64,000 bases of DNA from Sulfuritalea sp. (GCA_023700805.1 JAMPYF010000005.1:79432-143431); one strand, 5' to 3'; shown: positions 16,327-24,519, counted from the first letter of the stretch. The notes: a model not told the origin generated them from the sequence alone. Numbers and translations are program-made.

Positions 16327-16545
16327 ATGCAAGACTTTCAACTCCAGGGCGAGTTTATCGAGCTGAACGTGCTGCTCAAACTGCTGGCACTGGCGCCCTC
16401 CGGCGGCGGCGCCAAGGCGCTGATCGCCGCAGGCGGGGTAAGCGTCGACGGCCAGGTCGAAACCCGCATCCGCCGCAAGCTGCGCCCCGGCCAGACGGTG
16501 TCCGTGGCCGACGATGAGATCCGCATCGTGAAAGCCGTCCCATGA
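16327..16545 (+). CDS. S4-domain RNA-binding protein (YbcJ-like)
   Basis: This 72-residue protein is a single S4 fold ([47 protein letters not shown]), which binds structured RNA, mostly rRNA. Members of this length are near-universal accessory proteins of translation or ribosome assembly. Its stop overlaps the start of the YlqF-type GTPase (ATGA), a fitting partner. No strong Shine-Dalgarno is seen. Confidence 0.85.
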   Translation: MQDFQLQGEFIELNVLLKLLALAPSGGGAKALIAAGGVSVDGQVETRIRRKLRPGQTVSVADDEIRIVKAVP

Positions 16546-17459
16546 CCATACAGTGGTTCCCCGGCCACATGACCTCGGCCCGCAAGAAGGCGGCCGAGAC
16601 CATGGCCCTGACCGACGTGGTGATCGAGGTCTGCGACGCGCGCCTGCCCGAAGCCAGCAGCAACCCGATGATCCGCGAGCTGCGCCTGCACCGCCAGCGC
16701 CCCTGCCTCAAGCTGCTGAACAAGGCCGACCTGGCCGACCCGGCGGCGACCCAGGCCTGGCTCGACTATTACAATAGCCAGCCTGGGGTCAAGGCGGTGG
16801 CCATCTCCAGCAAGAAGCCCGGCGAGGCGGCGCGCGTGCCGGGCCTGTGCAAGACCCTGGCGCCCCACCGCAACGACGGCGTCAAGCCCTTGCGCATGCT
16901 GATCATGGGCATACCCAACGTCGGCAAGTCGACCCTGATGAATGCGCTGCTCAAGCGCCGCGTGGCGGCCGTCGGCGACGAGCCGGCGGTGACCAAGTCG
17001 CAGATGTGCATCGACCTGGGGCCCACCATGAGCATCACCGACACGCCGGGCCTGATGTGGCCCAAGATCACGCACGACAGTGACGGCTTCATGCTCGCCG
17101 CCAGCCACGCCATCGGCCGCAATGCGGTGATCGACTCGGAAGTCGCCATATTTCTCGCCGCGCTGCTGCTGCAGCGCTACCCGGCGGCTCTGACCGAGCG
17201 CTATGGCTTCGCCACCGCAGGCATGGACGGCGTCGGCGTGGTCGAGGCGGTGGCGAAAAAGCGCGGCTGCATCGTCAAGGGCCGCCGCGGCGGCGAGCTC
17301 GACCTGGAAAAGGCGGCGATGATCCTGCTCACCGATTACCGCGCCGGCAAGCTCGGCCGCGTCAGCCTGGAAACCCCCGCCAGCCGCGCCGCGATGCTCG
17401 CGGCGGCAAGCGGCGAAGCGGGGGCCGCCGGCACGCCCCAGGCACCAGACCCCGACTGA
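16542..17459 (+). CDS. ylqF: YlqF/RbgA-family circularly permuted ribosome-biogenesis GTPase
   Basis: This 305-residue GTPase has permuted motif order: G4 (LLNKADL, about residue 64) comes before G1 (GIPNVGKSTLMN, about 123) and G3 (DTPG, about 169). It starts with the typical IQWFPGHMTSARKKA. The family helps mature the large ribosomal subunit. It is coupled to the S4 protein gene by a four-base overlap. The last 90 or so bases of the gene plus about 65 bases of 3' flank are repeated at 19413-19568 (see the repeat entries), so this gene is the source, or the site, of a duplication. Confidence 0.9.
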   Translation: MTIQWFPGHMTSARKKAAETMALTDVVIEVCDARLPEASSNPMIRELRLHRQRPCLKLLNKADLADPAATQAWLDYYNSQPGVKAVAISSKKPGEAARVPGLCKTLAPHRNDGVKPLRMLIMGIPNVGKSTLMNALLKRRVAAVGDEPAVTKSQMCIDLGPTMSITDTPGLMWPKITHDSDGFMLAASHAIGRNAVIDSEVAIFLAALLLQRYPAALTERYGFATAGMDGVGVVEAVAKKRGCIVKGRRGGELDLEKAAMILLTDYRAGKLGRVSLETPASRAAMLAAASGEAGAAGTPQAPDPD

Positions 17460-17525
17460 ATCCAGCTGTTTCCGGTCGCCAGGCAAGCTGCCGACCAGAA
17501 ACCTTGATGTAAATGGGCTTCCCCG
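17371..17525 (+). repeat. Direct repeat copy 1 (3' end of ylqF and flank)
   Basis: These 155 bases span the last codons of ylqF and its immediate 3' flank. They recur, about 90% identical by eye, at 19413-19568. Between the copies lies a 1.9-kb segment holding the 3-hydroxyacyl-CoA dehydrogenase homologue. Confidence 0.9.
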
Positions 17526-17592
17526 CAAGCAGAAAACACGCAGAGACTGGTCTCTATTGCCTATTGCCTTCTTTCGGTGGTCCCGCCCATTA

Positions 17593-17609
17593 GTTTCGCA
17601 TAGCGGAAC
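17593..17609. promoter_or_regulatory. Operator-like site A (GTTTCGC-ATA-GCGGAAC)
   Basis: A near-perfect inverted repeat with 7-base arms, a 3-base spacer and one mismatch. It matches sites B (17870) and C (22054). No promoter box is obvious next to it, so it may be a distal operator or a remnant. Confidence 0.5.
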
Positions 17610-17819
17610 ATATGTGCTGCGCACAATTTGACTACAGCCAGTCTTTAGCCGTAATTGAGTGGCAGGATTGCAGCCATGGATCACCTGCTGCCGCAGTGTT
17701 TCGTGCCACATTTGGCGCGTGGCGACATGGCATAGATGGATAATAAATGTCAATTATTCAACATGATAAGCGTCATGCCTGGGCTTGCTTGAAGCTCCCC
17801 CGGAGTGCTCCCATGCCTA

Positions 17820-17848
17820 TTTACAGAAAAAGCGAGATTAAGTATCAT
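17820..17848 (+). promoter_or_regulatory. Sigma-70 promoter for the hydroxyacyl-CoA dehydrogenase homologue
   Basis: TTTACA (17820-17825), exactly 17 bases, TATCAT (17843-17848). The same two hexamers with the same spacing occur before the ABC-transporter operon at 22003-22031, and site B follows at the same distance. Confidence 0.75.
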
Positions 17849-17866
17849 TGCGGCTAGTTACAGCAT

Positions 17867-17889
17867 ATAGTTCCGCTTGGCGGAACTAT
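17867..17889. promoter_or_regulatory. Operator site B (10-bp perfect palindrome)
   Basis: ATAGTTCCGC-TTG-GCGGAACTAT, perfect arms of ten bases. It starts just downstream of the predicted transcription start, where a bound repressor would block RNA polymerase. The form resembles operators of IclR-type regulators. No regulator gene lies nearby. Confidence 0.7.
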
Positions 17890-18006
17890 TACATCGGACT
17901 CGGTGCGGCCTGAACCAAGGTCATTATGCAGGGAGGCTTCCATGTGGCAGGAGTTGATTGTTCCGATAGCGCCCGATAATGGGTTGGCGCGGGTGCGAGG
18001 CGACTG

Positions 18007-19329
18007 ATGGGGTCCGCATCCGTGTGGCAAATCGACCCCACAGTAACTCCGGCCGCCGCCAAAGCGGCCGCCGACTATCTGCGCCAGGCTGTACTCGATG
18101 CCGGCAGTGGGCCGGAGTGGCCGTCGCAGGCTTTTCCGCTACGCCTGGAATCGGTGGGGGTTGTCGGTGCCGGGGTGATGGGTTCGGGGATTGCAATCAG
18201 TTTCCTCAATGCAGGGATTCCCGTGGTTTTGCTGGACCGCTCGCCCGAAGCCCTGGCGGGCGGCGTTGCGCGAGTCCACGAGGCACTGCAATCTTCGCGC
18301 CGCAAGGGGCGGTTGACGGCGCCCGATGTCGAGCAAATGATGGCTCTTCTGCATCCGACGATGGAGTGGGGCGATCTGGCGGCGGCCGATTGGGTGGTCG
18401 AGGCGGTATTCGAGAATCTCGATCTCAAGCGCAATGTCATGGCGGCCATGGGCAAGACGTGCAAGCCGCAAGCGGTGTTGGCGAGCAACACTTCTTCGCT
18501 GGATATCGATGATCTGGCGCGTGCCAGCGGCCGACCGCAGGATGTGGTCGGCATGCTGTTTCTGGTGCCGGCGAATGTCCAGCCATTGATCGAGGTGGTG
18601 CGCGGGGCGGCCAGCAGTGATTATGCGTTGTTCATGGCTCGACAAGTGGCGATCCGAGTGCGGCACATTCCTGTGCAAAGCAGGGTCGGATTCGGTTTCA
18701 TCGGTACGCGCATGGTCGCTGCGATGCTGCGCGAAGCCGATTTCCTGCTGCTCGATGGCGCGACGCCGCAACAGATCGATCGCGCCATGGAGAGTTTTGG
18801 CTTTGCCATGGGGCCATGTCGCAGCCTGGACCTGATCGGTCTCGATACCGCGTGTCAGGTCCTCGCCGAGCGCGAGAAAGCACTGGCGCCAAACGATCAT
18901 CCTGCCTACCGTCAGCCGACCAAGGTGCTGCACGCCATGGGGCGCCTGGGACAGAAGAGCGGGCAGGGCTATTACACCTATGAAGGTCGTCAGCCGCTGC
19001 CGGATGCGACGGTGATGCGGGTGGTGGCGGACATTGCGTCCTCCCATGGCATCCGGCGCCGTCGCAGCATTGCCGACAGTGAGATCGTCGGGCGCTGCGT
19101 GTTGTCACTGGTGAATGAGGCTTGGCGGCTGTTGCAGGAAGGCATCGCCCATCGCCAGAGCGACATCGATCTGATCTGGGCCTATGGCTATGGCTTTCCG
19201 CGCAGCCGCGGCGGCCCGTTGTATTACGCCGCTAGTCAGGGCACTGCCGCTGTGCGCCGCGAAATGGCGGCCATCGCCCGGCGTAGCGGCGATGATCGCT
19301 ACGGCTACTGGACCGCGAACGCCGCCTGA
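18007..19329 (+). CDS. 3-hydroxyacyl-CoA dehydrogenase homologue lacking the catalytic histidine
   Basis: This 440-residue protein matches the dehydrogenase half of FadB/FadJ-type fusions, with no hydratase domain. The NAD fold is intact (GVVGAGVMGSGIA, residues 51-63), as are Ser160-Asn161 and the C-terminal domain. The catalytic His that should begin the HFFxP motif is Leu184 (GML184FLVPANVQPLIEVVRG), while its partner Glu196 is kept. The homologue at 27287 has a normal His at the same place. It is therefore a pseudoenzyme, or it does a different reaction. Its codons look less GC-rich than its neighbours, and it sits inside a segment flanked by direct repeats, signs of transfer. It shares its promoter and operator with the operon at 22131. 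Confidence 0.8.
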   Translation: MGSASVWQIDPTVTPAAAKAAADYLRQAVLDAGSGPEWPSQAFPLRLESVGVVGAGVMGSGIAISFLNAGIPVVLLDRSPEALAGGVARVHEALQSSRRKGRLTAPDVEQMMALLHPTMEWGDLAAADWVVEAVFENLDLKRNVMAAMGKTCKPQAVLASNTSSLDIDDLARASGRPQDVVGMLFLVPANVQPLIEVVRGAASSDYALFMARQVAIRVRHIPVQSRVGFGFIGTRMVAAMLREADFLLLDGATPQQIDRAMESFGFAMGPCRSLDLIGLDTACQVLAEREKALAPNDHPAYRQPTKVLHAMGRLGQKSGQGYYTYEGRQPLPDATVMRVVADIASSHGIRRRRSIADSEIVGRCVLSLVNEAWRLLQEGIAHRQSDIDLIWAYGYGFPRSRGGPLYYAASQGTAAVRREMAAIARRSGDDRYGYWTANAA

Positions 19330-19681
19330 GCCTGCTGCCCGCTCTTGTGCCGGACTTCGCGGTTCCCATATGCTGCGAAGCCTCAGAGTCTGGCCGCCTT
19401 TCACGAGCCAGCAAACCCCCGCGAGCCGGACCGTGATGCTCGCGGCGGCAAGCGGCGAAGCAGGGCCTGCCGGCACGCCCCAGGCACCAAGCCCCGAATG
19501 AATCCTGCTGTTTCCGGTCGCCAGGCAAGCTGTCGACCAGAAACCTTGATGTAAATAGGGCTTCCCCGTATAGTTCGATCTCAAATTAACCCGATCTTGG
19601 TCTATTTCGCCACGAATTGGCGACCGTCGGGGAAATGCATGGCGTCGAGGAGGGATGTTTCATGAAAGGCGTCAAGGGACG
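19330..19681. other. Non-coding region containing ylqF-tail duplicate
   Basis: This 352-base gap has no gene. Its middle (19413-19568) is the second copy of the ylqF 3' end. The rest shows nothing I can name apart from a loose CTTCGC/GCGAAG inverted pair near 19355-19380. Confidence 0.6.
19413..19568 (+). repeat. Direct repeat copy 2 (ylqF tail duplicate)
   Basis: These 156 bases match 17371-17525, with the stop codon region, the TTTCCGGTCGCCAGGCAAGC stretch and the CCTTGATGTAAAT stretch all kept. The copy is detached from any ylqF reading frame. It marks the right border of the inserted segment. Confidence 0.9.
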
Positions 19682-20833
19682 ATGAGTCTTTGGGACACGC
19701 GGAATCCTTTGCCTGCGGGACGTAGCTGTGCGCCCGGAATTCGGCAATGGCTGGTGCTGGCCCCGCTCCTGATCGGACTCTGCGCCTGCGCACCGGTTGC
19801 CACCAAGCAGACCAAGGCCGCCGCCCCGCAAAACCTGCTGTGGCCCCCGCCTCCGGATCTGCCGCGCTTCGAATTCGAGACCGTCCTGCAGTCCGCCACC
19901 GACATCACGGTGGAAAGCGACGCCGAGCGCTGGCAACGCTCGATCCAGGGTGGGCGGCCGCTCAGCGATGCAGTGGTGCTCGACAAGCCCTCGGCGATCG
20001 CCAGCCGGGCCGGCCGCGTCTATGTCGCGGAACCCTCGGCCAGCGCCATCACGGTCTTCGATGCTTCGCGCAAGCGGCTGTTTCGCTTCGGCCTGCGCGA
20101 ACCCAATGTCCTGAAACGTCCCCAGGCCCTTGCCCTCGACGACGAGGGCAAGGTCTATGTGCTCGATCCGCAGTTGCGCAAGGTGATGGTTTTCGACGCC
20201 ATCGGGCTGTTCGTCCATTCGATCGCCCTCGGCCGCAAATTCACCAATCCCGTGGGCCTCGCCGTGCAGGGCGACGGCAAGACCGTCTATGTGGTGGATC
20301 GCGGCAATGTCGAGCAGGACGATCACAAGGTAGTGGCACTCGCGCCCGACGGCAGCGAGCGCTTCCGCCTCGGTCCGCGCGGCAAGGCACCCGGGCAGTT
20401 CAATATTCCGCTGGCGGCCACGGTCGCCGCCGACGGGACGCTCTACGTCGTCGATTCGGGAAATTTCCGGATCCAGGCATTCGGCGCCAAGGGCGAATTC
20501 AAGTTCCAGTTCGGCGGGGCGGGAACCGGGATCGGCCTGTTTTCGCGCCCGCGCGCCATCTCCCTGGACCGCGACGGCAATATCTATGTCGGCGACGGCG
20601 GCTTCAACAATGTGCAGATTTTCAGCCCCGCCGGTCAGTTGCTGATGCCGCTGGGCCAACTGAGCCGCGACCCCGGCCCCGGCAACTACGCCCTGCTTGC
20701 CGGTGTCGCGATCGATGAGACCGGGCGCCTGTATGTGCTGGACCAGTACTTCAAGAAGATCGAAGTGTTTCGCTGGCTGAACGACGACGAAGCGCGCCAG
20801 AAAATGGCGGCCCGCAAGCAGCGCCAGAGCTAG
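19682..20833 (+). CDS. NHL-repeat lipoprotein (six-bladed beta-propeller)
   Basis: This 383-residue protein has a lipoprotein signal (LAPLLIGLCAC, Cys about residue 36) followed by repeated NHL blades, for example RPQALALDDEGKVYVLDP, NPVGLAVQGDGKTVYVVDRG, VAADGTLYVVDSGNFRIQAFG and RPRAISLDRDGNIYVGDGGFNNVQIF. Such propellers bind partners rather than catalyse. It is 26 bases upstream of a pentaheme cytochrome gene, and the pair is probably exported and works together at the cell envelope. The ATG at 19682 is preferred to one at 19655, because the latter adds a charged lead before the signal peptide. Function unknown. Confidence 0.8.
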   Translation: MSLWDTRNPLPAGRSCAPGIRQWLVLAPLLIGLCACAPVATKQTKAAAPQNLLWPPPPDLPRFEFETVLQSATDITVESDAERWQRSIQGGRPLSDAVVLDKPSAIASRAGRVYVAEPSASAITVFDASRKRLFRFGLREPNVLKRPQALALDDEGKVYVLDPQLRKVMVFDAIGLFVHSIALGRKFTNPVGLAVQGDGKTVYVVDRGNVEQDDHKVVALAPDGSERFRLGPRGKAPGQFNIPLAATVAADGTLYVVDSGNFRIQAFGAKGEFKFQFGGAGTGIGLFSRPRAISLDRDGNIYVGDGGFNNVQIFSPAGQLLMPLGQLSRDPGPGNYALLAGVAIDETGRLYVLDQYFKKIEVFRWLNDDEARQKMAARKQRQS

Positions 20834-20859
20834 ACCGCTCCACCGAGGAGGAAAAACTC

Positions 20860-21816
20860 ATGATGCGCAACACACTCCCTGTCCCGAATCGATCCGGACT
20901 ACGCAAGGCACCGGGCCGCATTTCTCTGCTCACGGTGTTTCTCCTCGCCGGCCTGGTCCTGCTCGGCCTTGGCGCCGGCGACAGCAGCGCGGACGGCGAC
21001 CTGACCAGCAAGTTCTCCAATCAGGACAGCATCCGCAACACCCGGCACAACCTGACGCAGCGGCAGGCCACGGGCGGCCCGTCGGGCGTCAACATGGACC
21101 CCTATCGCAACGACTATGGCGAGATCTGCGTTTACTGCCATACCCCCCACGCCGCCAACACCAATGTCGGGGCGCCGCTCTGGAACCGGGCCATTCCGAA
21201 CACCACCTACACCGTTTACAGTTCCAACAGCATGAGCCAGACGGCATCCCAGCCGGGTGCCGCCTCGCTGGTCTGCCTGTCCTGCCATGACGGCCAGCAG
21301 GCGGTGGATGCGATCATGAACATGCCCGGCTCGGGACGCTACAGCACCACGCCGAACGCCGGCTCGCCAGTCGGCAATACGTTTCTGAATTCCTGGACCA
21401 ATCCAAGCGGCCCGGACGCGACTGCGCACGCAGCCCTGAAACAGGGCGAATGCCTCGCCTGCCATGCATCGAACGCCGGAATTCTCGGCGCCGGCGCCGC
21501 CGACTTCACGGTCGCGGCGATCGGCACCAACTTGCGCGACGATCATCCGGTCGGCGTCAAGTACCCGGCAACCAATGGCGACGGTACCGACTGGAAGACG
21601 CCGGGCGGCAGCGTCTCGGGTGCGAAATTCTTCGACGACGACGCCGACAACCACATGGACAAGGGCGAAATCCGCCTCTACGGCAACGGCGCCGACGCGT
21701 CGGTCGAATGCGGCTCCTGCCACGATCCCCACGGCGTCAGCAGCGGCTCGCTGTTCAACGCGACTTTCCTGCGCAAGCCACGCGCCACGGTTTGCCTCTC
21801 CTGCCACACCAAGTAG
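20860..21816 (+). CDS. Pentaheme cytochrome c
   Basis: This 318-residue exported protein has five CxxCH sites: C90-H94, C139-H143, C198-H202, C284-H288 and C312-H316. It has features of the doubled-CxxCH family (CHTPHAAN, CHDPHG, DDHPVGV). A single N-terminal hydrophobic segment (ISLLTVFLLAGLVLLGLG) is a signal peptide or anchor. A GAGGAG-type site lies about ten bases before the ATG. Such multiheme proteins move electrons across the periplasm or outer surface. The lipoprotein propeller encoded just upstream is the likely partner. The redox partner and acceptor are unknown. Confidence 0.85.
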   Translation: MMRNTLPVPNRSGLRKAPGRISLLTVFLLAGLVLLGLGAGDSSADGDLTSKFSNQDSIRNTRHNLTQRQATGGPSGVNMDPYRNDYGEICVYCHTPHAANTNVGAPLWNRAIPNTTYTVYSSNSMSQTASQPGAASLVCLSCHDGQQAVDAIMNMPGSGRYSTTPNAGSPVGNTFLNSWTNPSGPDATAHAALKQGECLACHASNAGILGAGAADFTVAAIGTNLRDDHPVGVKYPATNGDGTDWKTPGGSVSGAKFFDDDADNHMDKGEIRLYGNGADASVECGSCHDPHGVSSGSLFNATFLRKPRATVCLSCHTK

Positions 21817-22002
21817 CTTCCGCTATTTCCTGAGCGGCGCCAAGCCGCAAGGATGGCTGCACGTTATTCCGCAGTGCAGCATTTGAATTCCCATTGCCGT
21901 GCCGGACATGCGCCGCGAACAATTCGCGGCCATTCGCCGCAGGGCTGTGGCCCCGCAGCGCTTGGACCGAACCAAAGGGCGCCTGCGGGACTCAAAAAAT
22001 CG
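21817..22002. terminator. Hairpins after the pentaheme cytochrome gene
   Basis: Two stem-loops, GCTGCAC-N11-GTGCAGC (21856-21880, followed by ATTTGAATT) and GCCGCGAA-CAA-TTCGCGGC (21912-21930), lie between the cytochrome stop and the next promoter. They probably end the cytochrome transcript, though the T-run is poor. Confidence 0.4.
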
Positions 22003-22031
22003 TTTACAGCCCATCCCACAATCAGTATCAT
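22003..22031 (+). promoter_or_regulatory. Sigma-70 promoter of the ABC-transporter/beta-oxidation operon
   Basis: TTTACA (22003-22008), 17 bases, TATCAT (22026-22031). It is the same promoter as at 17820-17848, including the downstream TTACAG and the operator site. Confidence 0.8.
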
Positions 22032-22053
22032 CTATCGTGTATTACAGAACTAA

Positions 22054-22070
22054 GTTCCGCTAAGCAGAAC
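22054..22070. promoter_or_regulatory. Operator site C (GTTCCGC-TAA-GCAGAAC)
   Basis: An inverted repeat with one mismatch, 22 bases past the -10, the same placement as site B after its promoter. Repression by one shared regulator is the simplest reading. Confidence 0.65.
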
Positions 22071-22130
22071 ACGCTGATTCAGTCACCGGAGCCAGGACCA
22101 GGACCGGACTACCTACAGGAGGACACATCC

Positions 22131-23369
22131 ATGAAGAGCAGCTTCGTCAAACGCCTCACCCTTGCCGCGAGCCTCATGCTGATCGGCGGCAGCGCCGCCG
22201 CCCAGGTCAAGATCGCCTACATCGACCCGCTGTCCGGACCTTTTGCCAACGTCGGCGACGGCGGCCTCAAGGGCTTCAAGGAAGCCGCCGAGATCCTGGT
22301 CAACCAGAAGGGCGGCATCATGGGCCAGAAGCTCGAATTCGTCGGCTTCGACAACAAGGGCAGCCCCCAGGAAAGCCAGATCCAGCTCAAGGCCGCGATC
22401 GACCAGGGCTTCCGCTTCATCACCCAGGGCAACGGCTCCGGTGCCGCCCATTCGCTGATCGATGCGGTGAACAAGTGGAACGCGCGCAACCCCGACAAGA
22501 CGGTGCTGTTCTTCAATTACGCGGCGGTCGATCCGACGCTGACCAACGAGAAATGCAGCTTCTGGCATTTCCGCTTCGACGCCAACACCGACATGAAGAT
22601 GGAGGCCATCACCAGCTTCATGGAAAATGACAAGAAGATCAAGAAGGTCTTCATCATCGGCCAGGACTACGCCCACGGCCACCAGGTCGCCCGCGCCGCC
22701 AAGGAAATGCTGGCCAGGAAGCGCAAGGACATCAAGATCGTCGGCGAGGACCTGCACCCGATCGGCCGCGTCAAGGACTTCGCTCCCTACGTCGCCAAGA
22801 TCAAGGCCTCCGGCGCCGACACGGTGATCACCGGCAACTGGGGCAACGACCTCTCGCTGCTGGTCAAGGCCGCCAAGGATGCCGGCCTCAAGACCCGCTT
22901 CTTCACCTATTACGCGGGCGGCCTCGGCACACCGCAGGCCATGGGCGCCTCCGGCGAAAACCAGGTGCTGCAGCTCACCGAATGGCACATGAACGTACCG
23001 ACCAAGTCGACCGAGAAGTTCGCGCTGGACTTCAACAAGAAGTATCCGGGCCTCTACTTCTACTACCTGCGCGTCAATACCATGACCGAGATGGTGGCCA
23101 AGGCGATGAACACCGCCAAGTCGACCGATCCCAAGGCCGTGGCCCTGGCGCTGGAAGACATGCGCTTCCCGGCCGAGAACGGCGAAGTCTGGATGCGCAA
23201 GAGCGACCACCAACTGATGCAGCCGCTGTTCATCTCGGTGTTCAGCAAGCAGGACGGCAAGACGGTCAAGCACGACTCCGAAGGCACCGGCTACGGCTGG
23301 AAGACCCTGGCCTCGATCTCGCAGCGCGATTCGCAGCTGCCGACCTCCTGCATCATGGAACGTCCGTAA
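22131..23369 (+). CDS. Branched-chain-type ABC transporter substrate-binding protein
   Basis: This 412-residue periplasmic binding protein has a signal peptide (cut after SAAA) and the LivK-family mature start VKIAYIDPLSGPFANVGDGGLKGF. A perfect AGGAGG lies eight bases before the ATG, and longer upstream frames lack support. It captures the substrate for the LivH/M/G/F-type permease encoded next. Proteins of this class import aromatic, alicyclic and other organic acids as well as amino acids. The acyl-CoA enzymes in the same operon argue for a carboxylic acid. First gene of the operon. Confidence 0.9.
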   Translation: MKSSFVKRLTLAASLMLIGGSAAAQVKIAYIDPLSGPFANVGDGGLKGFKEAAEILVNQKGGIMGQKLEFVGFDNKGSPQESQIQLKAAIDQGFRFITQGNGSGAAHSLIDAVNKWNARNPDKTVLFFNYAAVDPTLTNEKCSFWHFRFDANTDMKMEAITSFMENDKKIKKVFIIGQDYAHGHQVARAAKEMLARKRKDIKIVGEDLHPIGRVKDFAPYVAKIKASGADTVITGNWGNDLSLLVKAAKDAGLKTRFFTYYAGGLGTPQAMGASGENQVLQLTEWHMNVPTKSTEKFALDFNKKYPGLYFYYLRVNTMTEMVAKAMNTAKSTDPKAVALALEDMRFPAENGEVWMRKSDHQLMQPLFISVFSKQDGKTVKHDSEGTGYGWKTLASISQRDSQLPTSCIMERP

Positions 23370-23465
23370 GCAGGCTTTCCGCTTGAGCCAGCCCGGAGGC
23401 AGAGCCTGCCTCCGGGTTTCGATTCGCCCCACCGTCGCATCCAAACCGCATAGCCAGGAGGTCCA

Positions 23466-24404
23466 GTGGAGTTCGTCGTCATTTCGCTGCTGAACGGCAT
23501 CACCTACGGCCTGCTGCTGTTCATGCTGTCGTCCGGGTTGACGCTGATTTTCAGCATGATGGGCATCCTCAATTTCGCCCATGCCAGCTTCTACATGCTC
23601 GGCGCCTACTTCGCCTACCAGATCAGCACCTGGGTCGGCTTCTGGCCCGGCCTGCTGGTCGCGCCACTGCTGGTCGGCGCCGTCGGCGCGGCGGTGGAGC
23701 GCTACGGCCTGCGCCGCGCGCACCGCTTCGGCCACGTCGCCGAACTCTTGTTCACCTTCGGCCTGGCCTTCCTGGTCGAGGAAATCGTGCACCTGATCTG
23801 GGGCAAGGTCGCGGTCGATTACCGGATTCCGCTCGAACTCGACGGCACCCTGTTCACGCTGTTCGACACCTCCTTTCCTATCTACAAGGGTTTCATGATG
23901 CTGGTCTCGGTCGGCATGCTGGTGGCCCTCTACATGCTGCTGACGCGCACCCGCATCGGCCTCATCATCCAGGCCGCGCTGACCAAGCCCGACATGGTCG
24001 AGGCGCTGGGTCACAACGTGCCGAGGATCTTCATGCTGGTCTTCGGCGGCGGCACCGCGCTGGCAGGCCTGGCCGGCGTCATCGGCGGCAATGCCTTCGT
24101 CACCGAACCGGGCATGGCGGCGGCGGTCGGCAGCATCGTCTTCGTCGTCGTCGTGGTCGGCGGCCTCGGTTCGCTCACCGGCGCCTTCGTCGCCTCGCTG
24201 CTGATCGGCTGCATCCAGACCTTCTCGGTGGCGATGACGCTGTCCATCACCGACGTCTTCGCCCTGATCGGCGTCGCGCTGCCCGAAGGTTCGCAGGTGG
24301 CCCGCCTGACCATCACCCAGCTGGCGCCGGTGCTGCCCTACGTGCTGATGGTGGCGATCCTGATCTTCCGCCCGCGCGGCCTTATGGGAGCGAGGGAATC
24401 ATGA
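23466..24404 (+). CDS. ABC transporter permease, LivH type
   Basis: This 312-residue inner-membrane permease of about eight helices begins at a GTG (EFVVISLLNGITYGLLLFMLSSGLTLIFSMMGILNFAHA, the family's usual opening). AGGAGG is four bases or so upstream, in the CCAGGAGGTCCAGTG context. It has the conserved VVVGGLGSLTGAF loop that contacts the ATPases. It pairs with the LivM-type permease downstream to form the transport path. Confidence 0.92.
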   Translation: MEFVVISLLNGITYGLLLFMLSSGLTLIFSMMGILNFAHASFYMLGAYFAYQISTWVGFWPGLLVAPLLVGAVGAAVERYGLRRAHRFGHVAELLFTFGLAFLVEEIVHLIWGKVAVDYRIPLELDGTLFTLFDTSFPIYKGFMMLVSVGMLVALYMLLTRTRIGLIIQAALTKPDMVEALGHNVPRIFMLVFGGGTALAGLAGVIGGNAFVTEPGMAAAVGSIVFVVVVVGGLGSLTGAFVASLLIGCIQTFSVAMTLSITDVFALIGVALPEGSQVARLTITQLAPVLPYVLMVAILIFRPRGLMGARES

Positions 24405-24476
24405 ACAGCGCCGTGTGCAGGGCCGCCCCAAACCGGCGCAAGACAACATCATGGAGGCTGCGCCAGCAGCCGAACC

Positions 24477-24519
24477 TTGGTCACCCCCGCCCTCGGGGCC
24501 GGGGCTGGGGGGTGGGCTC
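24477..24519. repeat. GC-rich repeat before livM
   Basis: A CCCCCGCCC/GGGGCGGGG-type palindromic stretch ending at the livM-type start codon. It is close in sequence, in inverse orientation, to the element in front of the mauE-like gene at 6130-6176. Confidence 0.6.

Larger units (their letters stand above)
17460..18006. other. AT-richer non-coding region upstream of the hydroxyacyl-CoA dehydrogenase homologue
   Basis: This 547-base stretch has no gene. Apart from the repeat tail it is visibly richer in A and T than its surroundings. It carries two GTTCCGC-N3-GCGGAAC-type sites and a good sigma-70 promoter, listed separately. Confidence 0.7.

Noticed and set aside
18007..19329. Pseudogene call for the dehydrogenase homologue
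   Set aside because: The reading frame is intact over its full length, with a promoter and operator, so loss of one catalytic residue alone does not make it a pseudogene.
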